A DNA stretch of 22,416 bases, from NCBI GenBank assembly GCA_024640445.1, contig JAHEEZ010000024.1:1-22416 (forward strand), in the 5' to 3' direction. Below are positions 12,810 to 19,879 of the stretch, piece after piece; the first letter of the stretch is position 1; each line of letters opens with the position of its first letter. The notes beneath the pieces are model-generated. The model had not been told where the DNA came from. It saw only the letters and a list, made by a program, of their open reading frames with translations, and ran no database searches. The position numbers and the translations under genes are program-made. Source of the stretch: Acidobacteriota bacterium. GTDB taxonomy: Bacteria > Acidobacteriota > Blastocatellia > Pyrinomonadales > Pyrinomonadaceae.

Positions 12810-12838
12810 AGTATAAGGAATGAAGGGGCATTCGTCAA
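12810..12838 (-). promoter_or_regulatory. Promoter of the rplU-rpmA operon
   Basis: Minus-strand -35 TTGACG (12833-12838) and -10 TATACT (12810-12815) with a 17-base spacer; each hexamer matches the sigma70 consensus at 5 of 6 positions. The start is expected near 12803, giving a ~47-base leader. Confidence 0.75.
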
Positions 12839-12887
12839 CGGGAGGATGGGTATTTATGCATCCAGATCGCAGAGAGAACAGACAGAA

Positions 12888-13056
12888 CTTAAACACAAAG
12901 GTCGCAAAGACCGCGAAGTAATTTGGCCGTGTTCGCTACTTCTGCCAATTCGATCTTGCTTGAAAATGAAAATCGCCAGCCGGAAGGGCAAGCTGAATTC
13001 ACTTTGCGTCCTCCGCGTCCTTAGCGTTTAAGATCCTCCGCGCCCTCTGCGGTTCA
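12888..13056. repeat. Intergenic region with an inverted pair of Gc-rich 'gcaaag' repeats
   Basis: The 305-base gap 12756-13060 has no gene beyond the rplU promoter and leader. A 31-base segment at 12888-12918 reappears inverted at 13002-13032 with 23 of 31 matches, and further CTCCGCG/TCTGCGG copies run to the end of the M14 gene. The segment is built of degenerate GCAAAG/GCGGAG units. A related copy occurs at 15399-15429. Confidence 0.65.
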
Positions 13057-13060
13057 ATTT

Positions 13061-15436
13061 CTACCGTTGGATGGCGTTAAAGAGTAAAGGAAAAGTCGCG
13101 AGCGCCTGTCCCCTGTACTGCGGCCGGAAGCCGAACAGGACTATCTTTCCTTTGCCCATCTTCACTTCCACAAGCGCCGCCTTTCCCGCAAGCTTCTCCG
13201 TTCCGAATGCCCAGCCTGACAAAAGCACTTTCGCGGGATCCGAGGGATATCTCGCGATCACTTTCACGGTCGTGTCGTCGAGAACCTCGAACGCCGGGGA
13301 ATCCTCGAACCAAGCGATCGATTCCTTCGGCATCGCTTTCGCGATCGGATGCGAGGTGTCGAGTTCCGTCCGAAGGATCGAACCCGGGATGTAGAAGTCC
13401 TTGCGCTTGACTCCGTCCGTGACGTCTTTGATCGGCAATTTGAACTGATCGATCGCGAAATCCGAAGATCGGTTCAGGAATACCAGCGTGCCGCCTCTTT
13501 CTACGTACGCCTTCAGGTTGGCGACGCCATTTTCGCCAAGACCGCCGACATATTCGTCCGGCATCGTGCCTTCCTTGTATCCGTTCAGAATCGAGTCAGG
13601 GGACTGGTCTGGGAAGATTATCGCGTTTCGCGGCAGGCCCTTGCCGTTCAATATCTCCCGGTTGCCGATCGAAGAGTACGTAGCCTCGCAGTGTACGTCC
13701 AGTTCGCGTTCGAAGACCCAGCGGGTCCAGCCTTCGTCCATCGACGGCTGAGGAGATCTGTAGATGCCGTTCCATACAAGATCTGATTCAGCGTTGTCGG
13801 CCTTTTTCCCGCATCCCCGTCCCGCGCCGTGTTCGGCGTTCGAGTAGCTTATCAGGCCGTATACCGGTTCTGCCTTGACACCCATTAACAGCGAGAGAGT
13901 GTGCGCGGTCACGTCGTACGGCGGGATGGGCTTCCCTTCGTCATCTATGAGGTTCGGATAGGTCTGGTTCTCCAGGAGAGCTTTTGCGAAGGCGCCGTAG
14001 GGCTGGCTCATTTCGACGATTGCCGTGTTCTTCCCGTAAGGTTTGTAATCCACCTTCAGATCATCTGTAGTATTCACTTCCACGCCGCCGCGTTTCAAAA
14101 TACTGATCAAAGCCATCCTGTTGAAAAGGTCTTCCGACGGACCTTCTTTGCCGTCATCCGGATTCGGCAGGATGAACGCGACCACGTCTCCGTCCGTTCT
14201 CGATCTGGTCGCCTCTTTCCCGATCTCATAGAATTTCGAAAGCCATTGTTCCCGATTCTCAGCCGCGTGCTTCATCAGGTAGAAGGCGCCTGTTGTCATA
14301 TATTTCGTGATGTCGCGAAGCGTCCATTTCCCGCCCTTCCATACCGGGCCGAAGTTCTTCGATACTGTCTTCGCGTCGTAGCCAAGCCGCCCGCGCAGAT
14401 CCTCGAACTTGACCTCGATCGGCGTCGCAAGATTCGCTGAAGCGGTCTCGCTAAGTATGCGCACGCCGCCGTGGTAGTGCGAATACGCCCTGGCAGGAGT
14501 CCAGGCGTCGTATGTCGTATTGGTCGTGATCCCCTCGAATCCGTCATCCCGCATCATCTTCGCCATATAGTTCCCGATCTCCGTGTAGCCGTCGATTAGC
14601 TGTTGAGGCACATTCGGCTCAACAGGCGGTTCGTATGGCGGAAGGAAAAATCGTGAGGCGTTCGTGCCCTGTTGATGTATGTCGTGGACTATCTGGGGAT
14701 GAAAGGCATTGTGTATGTGTTTGACGGTCAGCTGCGTTTCGACCTGGGTGAATGCGTACCAATCGCGGTTGTTATCGTGGCCGACATACTTGTGATAGAG
14801 CTCAGGCGGGTTGGTGCCTTCGAATTTGGTTCCCAGCGTCTTGTCATACCAGTTCTTGACTTTGTCCACCCCGTCCGGATTCAGGGAAGGTACGATCACT
14901 ATGATCGTCTCGTCGAGAATCTTCTTGATATCCGTGTCGTCGCCGGTCGCGAGCCTGTGGGCGGTGAGCATCGATGAAAGCGTCGAACCGACCTCAGTCG
15001 AATGGATCCCGTGCGTGATCAGAACGAACGTCTTCCCCTGCGCGATCAGTTTTTTCGCCTCGTCATCGTCGCGTTTGATCATGCGCGGATCGGCGAGTCT
15101 GTCATTTATCGCGACATATTCATCGAGTTTCTTCAGATTCTCCGCCGAAGAGATGACGGCATATACGAACGGCCTGCCCTCGGTCGTTTTTCCGATCTCG
15201 CGAAAAATGACACGGTCACTCGAGGCATCGAGTTTCTGAAAATACTCGACCACCTGGGCCCAGCTGGCCAGCTTTCGGTCGTCGCCGGGCGTGAATCCGA
15301 GCACATCTTTCGGTGATGGTACGCCTTGAGCCAAAGCGGTAAGCAGTAAGCACTGGACAGTGAGCAGCAGGATGGCAAGCCGAAATGCCGGGAATGGTCT
15401 CCCACAAAAGCGCAATGACGCAAAGATCGATTTCAT
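13061..15436 (-). CDS. Secreted M14-family zinc carboxypeptidase
   Basis: 791 residues from the ATG at 15436 (AGGA 10 bases upstream; a TTG 11 codons further upstream is rejected). Residues 1-36 form a long signal peptide ending TALA|QG. The peptidase domain at ~40-380 has the M14 zinc ligands H145 and E148 (HGIHSTE) and a likely third ligand H254 (VHDIHQQG), plus PSLNPDG and GHDNNRDW substrate-site segments. Residues ~430-790 are a second region with VVAFILPNPDD, GGTLVFLNRSSD and GKIVLFGFRPQYRGQ, resembling a class I glutamine-amidotransferase-like accessory fold and common in ~800-residue M14 proteins of this group. It acts outside the cytoplasm on peptides or cell-wall material. It is divergent from an OPT peptide transporter. 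Its signal peptide is encoded largely by repeat DNA. Confidence 0.92.
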   Translation of the reverse strand: MKSIFASLRFCGRPFPAFRLAILLLTVQCLLLTALAQGVPSPKDVLGFTPGDDRKLASWAQVVEYFQKLDASSDRVIFREIGKTTEGRPFVYAVISSAENLKKLDEYVAINDRLADPRMIKRDDDEAKKLIAQGKTFVLITHGIHSTEVGSTLSSMLTAHRLATGDDTDIKKILDETIIVIVPSLNPDGVDKVKNWYDKTLGTKFEGTNPPELYHKYVGHDNNRDWYAFTQVETQLTVKHIHNAFHPQIVHDIHQQGTNASRFFLPPYEPPVEPNVPQQLIDGYTEIGNYMAKMMRDDGFEGITTNTTYDAWTPARAYSHYHGGVRILSETASANLATPIEVKFEDLRGRLGYDAKTVSKNFGPVWKGGKWTLRDITKYMTTGAFYLMKHAAENREQWLSKFYEIGKEATRSRTDGDVVAFILPNPDDGKEGPSEDLFNRMALISILKRGGVEVNTTDDLKVDYKPYGKNTAIVEMSQPYGAFAKALLENQTYPNLIDDEGKPIPPYDVTAHTLSLLMGVKAEPVYGLISYSNAEHGAGRGCGKKADNAESDLVWNGIYRSPQPSMDEGWTRWVFERELDVHCEATYSSIGNREILNGKGLPRNAIIFPDQSPDSILNGYKEGTMPDEYVGGLGENGVANLKAYVERGGTLVFLNRSSDFAIDQFKLPIKDVTDGVKRKDFYIPGSILRTELDTSHPIAKAMPKESIAWFEDSPAFEVLDDTTVKVIARYPSDPAKVLLSGWAFGTEKLAGKAALVEVKMGKGKIVLFGFRPQYRGQALATFPLLFNAIQR
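15333..15367 (-). repeat. Heptameric array encoding the signal-peptide core of the M14 peptidase
   Basis: Read on the minus strand, five units in exact 7-base register (CTGCTCA, CTGTCCA, GTGCTTA, CTGCTTA, CCGCTTT) encode residues 24-35, LLTVQCLLLTAL, of the signal peptide. Confidence 0.75.
15399..15429 (-). repeat. Dispersed 'ctttgcgtc' repeat inside the M14 signal-peptide n-region
   Basis: The minus-strand codons for residues 3-13 (SIFASLRFCGR) contain CTTTGCGTCATTGCG, closely similar to the CTTTGCGTC-CTCCGCGTC copy at 13002-13020. It suggests that a second repeat type contributed the N-terminus of the protein. Confidence 0.5.
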
Positions 15437-15468
15437 AATGATCAATTCCTGAGAGTGATTTTTAGACA

Positions 15469-15474
15469 AGTATA
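15469..15474 (-). promoter_or_regulatory. -10 element of the M14 peptidase gene
   Basis: Minus-strand TATACT lies 32 bases before the ATG, leaving room for a short leader with the AGGA site. The region 17 bases upstream (TTTCGG) is a poor -35, so the promoter may depend on an activator or on flanking AT-rich sequence. Confidence 0.4.
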
Positions 15475-15523
15475 ATTGAAAACCGACGCGACCGAAACGC
15501 GGTTCCCGAAATTGCTGTTTTCA

Positions 15524-15552
15524 TTGCCTTTTTCCGCGATGCAATGTAAATT
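15524..15552 (+). promoter_or_regulatory. Possible promoter of the OPT transporter gene
   Basis: TTGCCT (15524-15529), a 17-base spacer and TAAATT (15547-15552), each matching consensus at 4 of 6 positions. It would give a leader of ~65 bases before the ATG at 15624. Confidence 0.35.
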
Positions 15553-15623
15553 ACGGCAGGTTTTCTTTCCCAGTAAATTTCTTCCCGTTCTATTCAAACG
15601 AGTTCCGGAGGTTCCTTTAACTA

Positions 15624-17954
15624 ATGGCCAGCAATCCATTCCTGGAAAAATTCCGCCCTTACATATCGGACAAGGTTAGCGACATGCGCGAACTGACGGT
15701 GATGCCTCTTATCGTAGGCACATTGCTCGGCGTGGTCTTTGGAGCATCGTCGCTCTATCTTGTTCTAAAGGTGGGCCTTACGGTTTCCGCTTCGATCCCG
15801 GTCGCTGTGATATCTATCACCCTCTTTCGTCTTCTTTCGAAGGTCGGGATGCGGGATGCCACGATCCTGGAGCACAACATTGTGCAGACAGCGGGCTCGG
15901 CGGGAGAATCGATAGCGTTCGGCGTAGGTGTCACGATGCCGGCGATAATGATACTCGGATTCGATCTCGAGATATGGCGGGTAACTCTTGTCGCGGTTCT
16001 TGGCGGATTGCTCGGAATTCTAATGATGATCCCGCTCCGCCGCGCTCTGATCCACGATCAACACGGAATTCTCAAATATCCGGAAGGTACCGCGTGCGCG
16101 GAGGTTTTGAAAGCGGGCGCGAGCCAGGAATCGCGGGCCGCTTCGGATATCGCGGTTTCCGAAGAAGACGCGGCGGCTTCGAGAGGCGGACTGATAATAT
16201 CGATCGGGTTCGCGATCGGCTTTCTCTACAACACCGTGATGAAGGTTTTCGCCGGCTGGAAGGAGTATCCGACCAAGGAGTTCGGCGACAATTTCAAGGG
16301 CGGATCGCTGTCGCTTGAAAACAATCCGGCGCTTCTGGGAGTCGGCTACATCATCGGACCCAAGATCGCCGGCATCATGTGCGCCGGCGGCGTGCTTTCC
16401 TATCTGGTTCTGATCCCGATGATCAAGTACTTCGGTGCCGGGCTTGCCGAGCCTCTGGCGCCGGCGACCGCGAAGACCATCGGCGATATGACGATCTCCG
16501 AGATCCAAAAGGGCTACATTCTTTACATTGGAGCCGGAGCCGTCGCTGCCGGCGGCATAATCAGCTTGTTCCGTTCGCTTCCTGTTATCTGGCACGGGTT
16601 GAAAGGCGGCCTCGCGGATTTCCGAGGTGGAGCGAAACTCGCGGAAGGCGAGGACCATCCGAGAACGGACCGTGACCTCTCGATGAGGATCGTCGTCATC
16701 GGGATACTCGCGCTGGTAATCGTCATCACATTCATTCCCGCGCTGAAAATGAATCTACTCGGTGCGATCCTCATCATCGTTTTCGGCTTCCTTTTCGTCA
16801 CAGTTTCATCGAGGCTGACCGGCGAGATCGGATCGTCTTCTAACCCGATCTCCGGAATGACCGTCGCGACGCTGCTTCTTACGAGCCTGGTGTTTCTGCT
16901 CGTCGGATGGACAGCGCCCGATCCGTATTTTGTTACGGCACTTTCCGTCGGCGGAATCGTGTGCATCGCGGCGTCGAACGGCGGCACTACTTCTCAGGAC
17001 CTGAAGACCGGCTTTTGGGTGGGCGGCACGCCGTGGAAACAGCAGATCGCGATACTCGTGGGCGCGCTTGTTTCGGCCCTCGTGCTGGGGCCAATACTCA
17101 TCCAGCTGAACAATTCGTCAACCGTCTTTGAGAAAGTGGCGCCAACAGCCTTTGTTTCAAGCTTTTCCGTGCCTGTCGATGAACTTGTCATGCACAACGA
17201 CGAATACGCGACAGAAAAACCCGGCGGTTTTGCCGGTCAGTCGGACAAGGAAACATACAGCGTTTGGTTCAACAAGGACGCGAAGCGAGGGCCTGTCGGA
17301 AGATTCCTTGTAGATAAACAAGGCAAGCCGGTCTACCTGGTCGACCCGGGCATCAACGGCGTACTTAAGAAGACTCAGAGTGGAGTCAATGCGCAGGGAG
17401 AGCCCGTGTTCCAGAACGTCGATAAGTACGACGCACCGAAGGCTACCCTGATGAGCTACATCATCGAGGGGATTCTCAGCCAGCAACTGCCGTGGGGACT
17501 CGTTCTTCTCGGGGTGATGATCGCCATCGTATTGGAAATGTGCGGCATATCTTCGCTCGCGTTCGCGGTCGGGGTGTATCTGCCGATCTCCGCGTCGTCG
17601 CCGATCTTCTTCGGAGGAATGGTCCGCTGGGCGGTGGACAAGGTGATGCGGAAGCGGTTCGAAGGAAACGATATGACGGAGGATGAGATCATTGCTGAAA
17701 CGGATAAGAGCCCTGGGGTTCTCATTGCTTCCGGATACATCGCCGGCGGGGCCCTTGCGGGCATTCTACTCGCGGTCAGTGCTGTCTATATGCAGGATAC
17801 GCTCGAAAGCTTCCTCGCCTGGTCGACGAACAACAATCCGTTCTTTGAAGGCGTGAACTCTGACTGGCTGGCAATGATCCCGTTCATCGCGATGTCGGTG
17901 TTCCTCTATTTTGTCGGACGCGGCTCGCTGTTCGGAGACAAAAAGACGGAATAA
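15624..17954 (+). CDS. OPT family oligopeptide transporter
   Basis: 776 residues. OPT proteins are proton-coupled importers of peptides or metal-peptide conjugates. Typical sequence: LTVMPLIVGTLLGVVFGASS (24-43), LKVGLTVSASIPVAV (48-62), NIVQTAGSAGESIAFGVGVT (85-104), KYPEGTACAEVLKAG (151-165) and SSNPISGMTVATLLLT (405-420). About 14-16 hydrophobic segments run through the chain. They are interrupted at ~497-603 by a soluble stretch of about 107 residues with GRFLVDKQGKPVYLVDPGING, ending in the family motif KYDAPKATLM (601-610). A second cytoplasm-like loop at ~325-353 links the halves. GGAGG lies 12 bases before the ATG. Two terminator hairpins follow. Divergence from a secreted carboxypeptidase suggests a peptide-scavenging role. 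Confidence 0.93.
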   Translation: MASNPFLEKFRPYISDKVSDMRELTVMPLIVGTLLGVVFGASSLYLVLKVGLTVSASIPVAVISITLFRLLSKVGMRDATILEHNIVQTAGSAGESIAFGVGVTMPAIMILGFDLEIWRVTLVAVLGGLLGILMMIPLRRALIHDQHGILKYPEGTACAEVLKAGASQESRAASDIAVSEEDAAASRGGLIISIGFAIGFLYNTVMKVFAGWKEYPTKEFGDNFKGGSLSLENNPALLGVGYIIGPKIAGIMCAGGVLSYLVLIPMIKYFGAGLAEPLAPATAKTIGDMTISEIQKGYILYIGAGAVAAGGIISLFRSLPVIWHGLKGGLADFRGGAKLAEGEDHPRTDRDLSMRIVVIGILALVIVITFIPALKMNLLGAILIIVFGFLFVTVSSRLTGEIGSSSNPISGMTVATLLLTSLVFLLVGWTAPDPYFVTALSVGGIVCIAASNGGTTSQDLKTGFWVGGTPWKQQIAILVGALVSALVLGPILIQLNNSSTVFEKVAPTAFVSSFSVPVDELVMHNDEYATEKPGGFAGQSDKETYSVWFNKDAKRGPVGRFLVDKQGKPVYLVDPGINGVLKKTQSGVNAQGEPVFQNVDKYDAPKATLMSYIIEGILSQQLPWGLVLLGVMIAIVLEMCGISSLAFAVGVYLPISASSPIFFGGMVRWAVDKVMRKRFEGNDMTEDEIIAETDKSPGVLIASGYIAGGALAGILLAVSAVYMQDTLESFLAWSTNNNPFFEGVNSDWLAMIPFIAMSVFLYFVGRGSLFGDKKTE

Positions 17955-17963
17955 GAGGCCTTC

Positions 17964-17987
17964 CGTAAAAAATTGTTTTACGTTTTT
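17964..17987 (+). terminator. Intrinsic terminator after the OPT gene (first hairpin)
   Basis: CGTAAAA-5-base loop-TTTTACG followed by TTTTT, starting 10 bases after the OPT stop. The stem is AT-rich and weaker than the next one. Confidence 0.6.
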
Positions 17988-18005
17988 AACACGGCACGCT
18001 ATACT
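17977..18005 (+). promoter_or_regulatory. Possible promoter threaded through the terminators, driving the lipoprotein gene
   Basis: TTTACG (17977-17982), a 17-base spacer and TATACT (18000-18005). The -35 is in the 3' arm of the first hairpin and the -10 in the loop of the second. The start near 18012 would give a 93-base leader. Confidence 0.35.
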
Positions 18006-18024
18006 TATTAGGCGTGCCGTTTTT
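17991..18024 (+). terminator. Intrinsic terminator after the OPT gene (second hairpin)
   Basis: ACGGCACGC-12-base loop-GCGTGCCGT is a perfect 9-bp stem followed by a T-run (18020-18024). It is strong and is the main end of the OPT transcript. Confidence 0.8.
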
Positions 18025-18104
18025 GTACGCATCCTGAGAGATCCTTCCACAGGTCTTTTCACTCACTATCCAAAAAGCGATTTCCGTTTGGAGATACTCA
18101 ACAG

Positions 18105-19025
18105 ATGACAACCGGTTCTATAAAAGGCAGCTTCGCCGCGTTCTGCGCCGCGCTGGCTTTCGTCGTTCTTTCCGCCCTGGGATTCTCAGGCTGTGGTGCC
18201 GCTGAAAGCGCAGCGGCGGACCCTTCACTTGCCCCGAAAGCGGAGACGCTCGCGGTCGCCCCGGTCGATCCTTCGGCACCTGCTGTAAATCCGGCGATGC
18301 CCGCAGGCCCTTCTATCGAGATCAAAGCGAACTCGCCCGCCGACACCGTCCGCGCTTTTTACGAGAGGCTTCGTAACAAGCAGTATGTAGCGGCGATGAA
18401 ACTCACGAACCTCCGTCCGGCAGTTGATGGACTTACCGAGGAAGAAATGAAAGACCTCGGCGTGGACTTTGGCCGGATAGCGGCCAGCATTCCTCCGCAG
18501 ATGCCGATAAACGGCGAGATCGTTTCCGGCGACGAAGCGACCGTAACGCTCAAGATGCCGAATGAGAAAGACGGCAAGATGGAGACGAATGAAATACGGC
18601 TGAGGAAAGAGGGTGATGCCTGGATGATGCTTGTCGCAGATCCGGAAGGTGAAAAAAGAGTTCGTCGGGAAGGCAAGAACTATTTCTTCTCGCTGAGAAT
18701 GGATGTCCATCACAGCGAGGCGAAGGCGATGCTTGATCGCATAAACAAGGCGGAAGGGATATACGCGCTTCAGAACGGAGGCAAGTTCGCGGACCTGGAC
18801 GCACTGGTTGCCAAAGGCTATCTACCCACAGACATAAAATCCTCAGAATCAACAGGTTACCGTTACAAAGTGGCATTGTCGTTTGATAAGTCCACTTATA
18901 CATCGCATGCGATTCCCGCCGTTTATGGAAAGACCGGCAAATTGTCCTTTGCGATGCGGATAAGAAGAGGGAAGGATCCGGAACTCGCGAGCAAGGATGC
19001 GAAGGGAGAAATGCTGAAAAACTAA
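18105..19025 (+). CDS. Lipoprotein with DUF4878-like domain and pseudopilin-like C-terminus
   Basis: 306 residues. An N-terminal hydrophobic segment (10-27) ends in a lipobox, GFSGC, with C30 as the lipidated cysteine. A low-complexity Ala/Pro linker follows (31-73). Residues ~76-195 start SPADTVRAFYERLRNKQYVAAMKL and have alternating strands, resembling small exported NTF2/DUF4878-like domains. Residues ~215-290 (INKAEGIYALQNGGKFADLD, then ALVAKGYLPTDIKSS and TGYRYKVALS, AIPAVYGKTGKLSFAMRI) follow the globular-domain pattern of type IV pseudopilins, but without the N-terminal pilin helix. GGAG lies 11 bases before the ATG. The function is unknown; the domain readings are by pattern only. Confidence 0.78.
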   Translation: MTTGSIKGSFAAFCAALAFVVLSALGFSGCGAAESAAADPSLAPKAETLAVAPVDPSAPAVNPAMPAGPSIEIKANSPADTVRAFYERLRNKQYVAAMKLTNLRPAVDGLTEEEMKDLGVDFGRIAASIPPQMPINGEIVSGDEATVTLKMPNEKDGKMETNEIRLRKEGDAWMMLVADPEGEKRVRREGKNYFFSLRMDVHHSEAKAMLDRINKAEGIYALQNGGKFADLDALVAKGYLPTDIKSSESTGYRYKVALSFDKSTYTSHAIPAVYGKTGKLSFAMRIRRGKDPELASKDAKGEMLKN

Positions 19026-19055
19026 CTAACATAAGCGGTTTCGGGTTTGGCTCTG

Positions 19056-19084
19056 TTGTAAAACAATGCAAAAAACCCTATAAT
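19056..19084 (+). promoter_or_regulatory. Promoter of the PilZ gene
   Basis: TTGTAA (19056-19061), a 17-base spacer and a perfect TATAAT (19079-19084). The start near 19091 gives a 30-base leader holding the GAGAGG site. Confidence 0.75.
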
Positions 19085-19120
19085 GCCGCCGACGACTGAT
19101 AAGTCCCACTGAGAGGATCA

Positions 19121-19585
19121 ATGATAAGAAAATGGGCTTCACTGTTCACAAGATCGGTTAACAAGCGCGTCGTATCCCGCAGACGCCCTTTGCACGTTCC
19201 GATCAAAATCTCCTTCGAGCCTGAAACGAACACGGGTGGTCTCCGTCTTCCGCCCGCGAACCTTTCAACCCGCGGCGAAACGCACGACCTCAGCACGTCT
19301 GGGATCGCTTTCGTGGTTTCGTCGATTCGAATAGAGCAGTATTACCTGGTAGGAGAGGGCAGAACGCTTAACGCGGAAATGACTTTGCCTGCCGGGAAGA
19401 TAAAGATGAAGATGATCGGCGTTCGCTATGAACAGATCGGCGAGCACGTCTCAACGACGCAGTACCTTGTCGGGGCAAGCATTACTGAGATGTCTGACGC
19501 TGATCGAGAATCATACAGGGAATTCCTGACGACGAGGCCGCGAAAGGGTCGCGCGTTGGAATTCGGGGTTAATAAGACGTCTTAG
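19121..19585 (+). CDS. PilZ domain protein (probable c-di-GMP receptor)
   Basis: 154 residues. The c-di-GMP-binding elements are present: RVVSR (R16 to R20, the RxxxR motif) with following arginines, and DLSTSG (56-61), matching [DN]xSxxG. A GIAFVVS strand follows and the domain continues through EMTLPAGKIKMKMIGVRYEQ and YLVGASITEMSDADRESYRE, ending in the helix typical of single-domain PilZ proteins. No membrane segment is seen, so it is a cytoplasmic effector. The GAGAGG Shine-Dalgarno is 4 bases from the ATG. It has its own promoter and terminator, so it is monocistronic. The output (motility, adhesion, exopolysaccharide) cannot be told; the preceding lipoprotein with a pilin-like tail is a possible but unproven partner. 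Confidence 0.9.
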   Translation: MIRKWASLFTRSVNKRVVSRRRPLHVPIKISFEPETNTGGLRLPPANLSTRGETHDLSTSGIAFVVSSIRIEQYYLVGEGRTLNAEMTLPAGKIKMKMIGVRYEQIGEHVSTTQYLVGASITEMSDADRESYREFLTTRPRKGRALEFGVNKTS

Positions 19586-19604
19586 TATCGATCAAATTGT
19601 TTTG

Positions 19605-19635
19605 AAGAGGCCGTCGGCAATGGCGGTCTTTTTTT
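19605..19635 (+). terminator. Intrinsic terminator after the PilZ gene
   Basis: AAGA and CCGTC pair with GGCGG and TCTT (2-base GG bulge, one G-U) across a 6-base loop, followed by a run of seven Ts (19629-19635). It lies 20 bases after the stop codon. Confidence 0.6.
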
Positions 19636-19647
19636 GTGGAAACGAGA

Positions 19648-19727
<80 letters not shown>

Positions 19728-19843
19728 TGTCCTATGTGTCTGCTTGTTGGCGAAAAGGCGTATAAGTGCGGCGTCCGGTTGGAGGCTCCATTGAAACTCT
19801 TGCGGACGCAATTCCTGAGCGTCTCCGGCACTTGGTCCGTCAT

Positions 19844-19872
19844 TACACAGCGCGCCGCTTTTGTGTTGTAAT
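19844..19872 (+). promoter_or_regulatory. Extended -10 promoter, probably leaderless, of the oxidoreductase gene
   Basis: TACACA (19844-19849), a 17-base spacer and TGTAAT (19867-19872), preceded by TG at 19864-19865 as an extended -10. Only 7 bases separate it from the ATG at 19880 and no Shine-Dalgarno exists. Confidence 0.5.
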
Positions 19873-19879
19873 CGACCCT

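Noticed and set aside
12756..12896. N-terminal extension of bL21
   Set aside because: The extension contains the promoter and leader hairpin, while bL21 homology begins at 12755.
19766..19879. 38-residue N-terminal extension of the Gfo/Idh/MocA protein
   Set aside because: The Rossmann start is at MKDKIGIGIIG; the extension has no homology and overlaps the predicted promoter.
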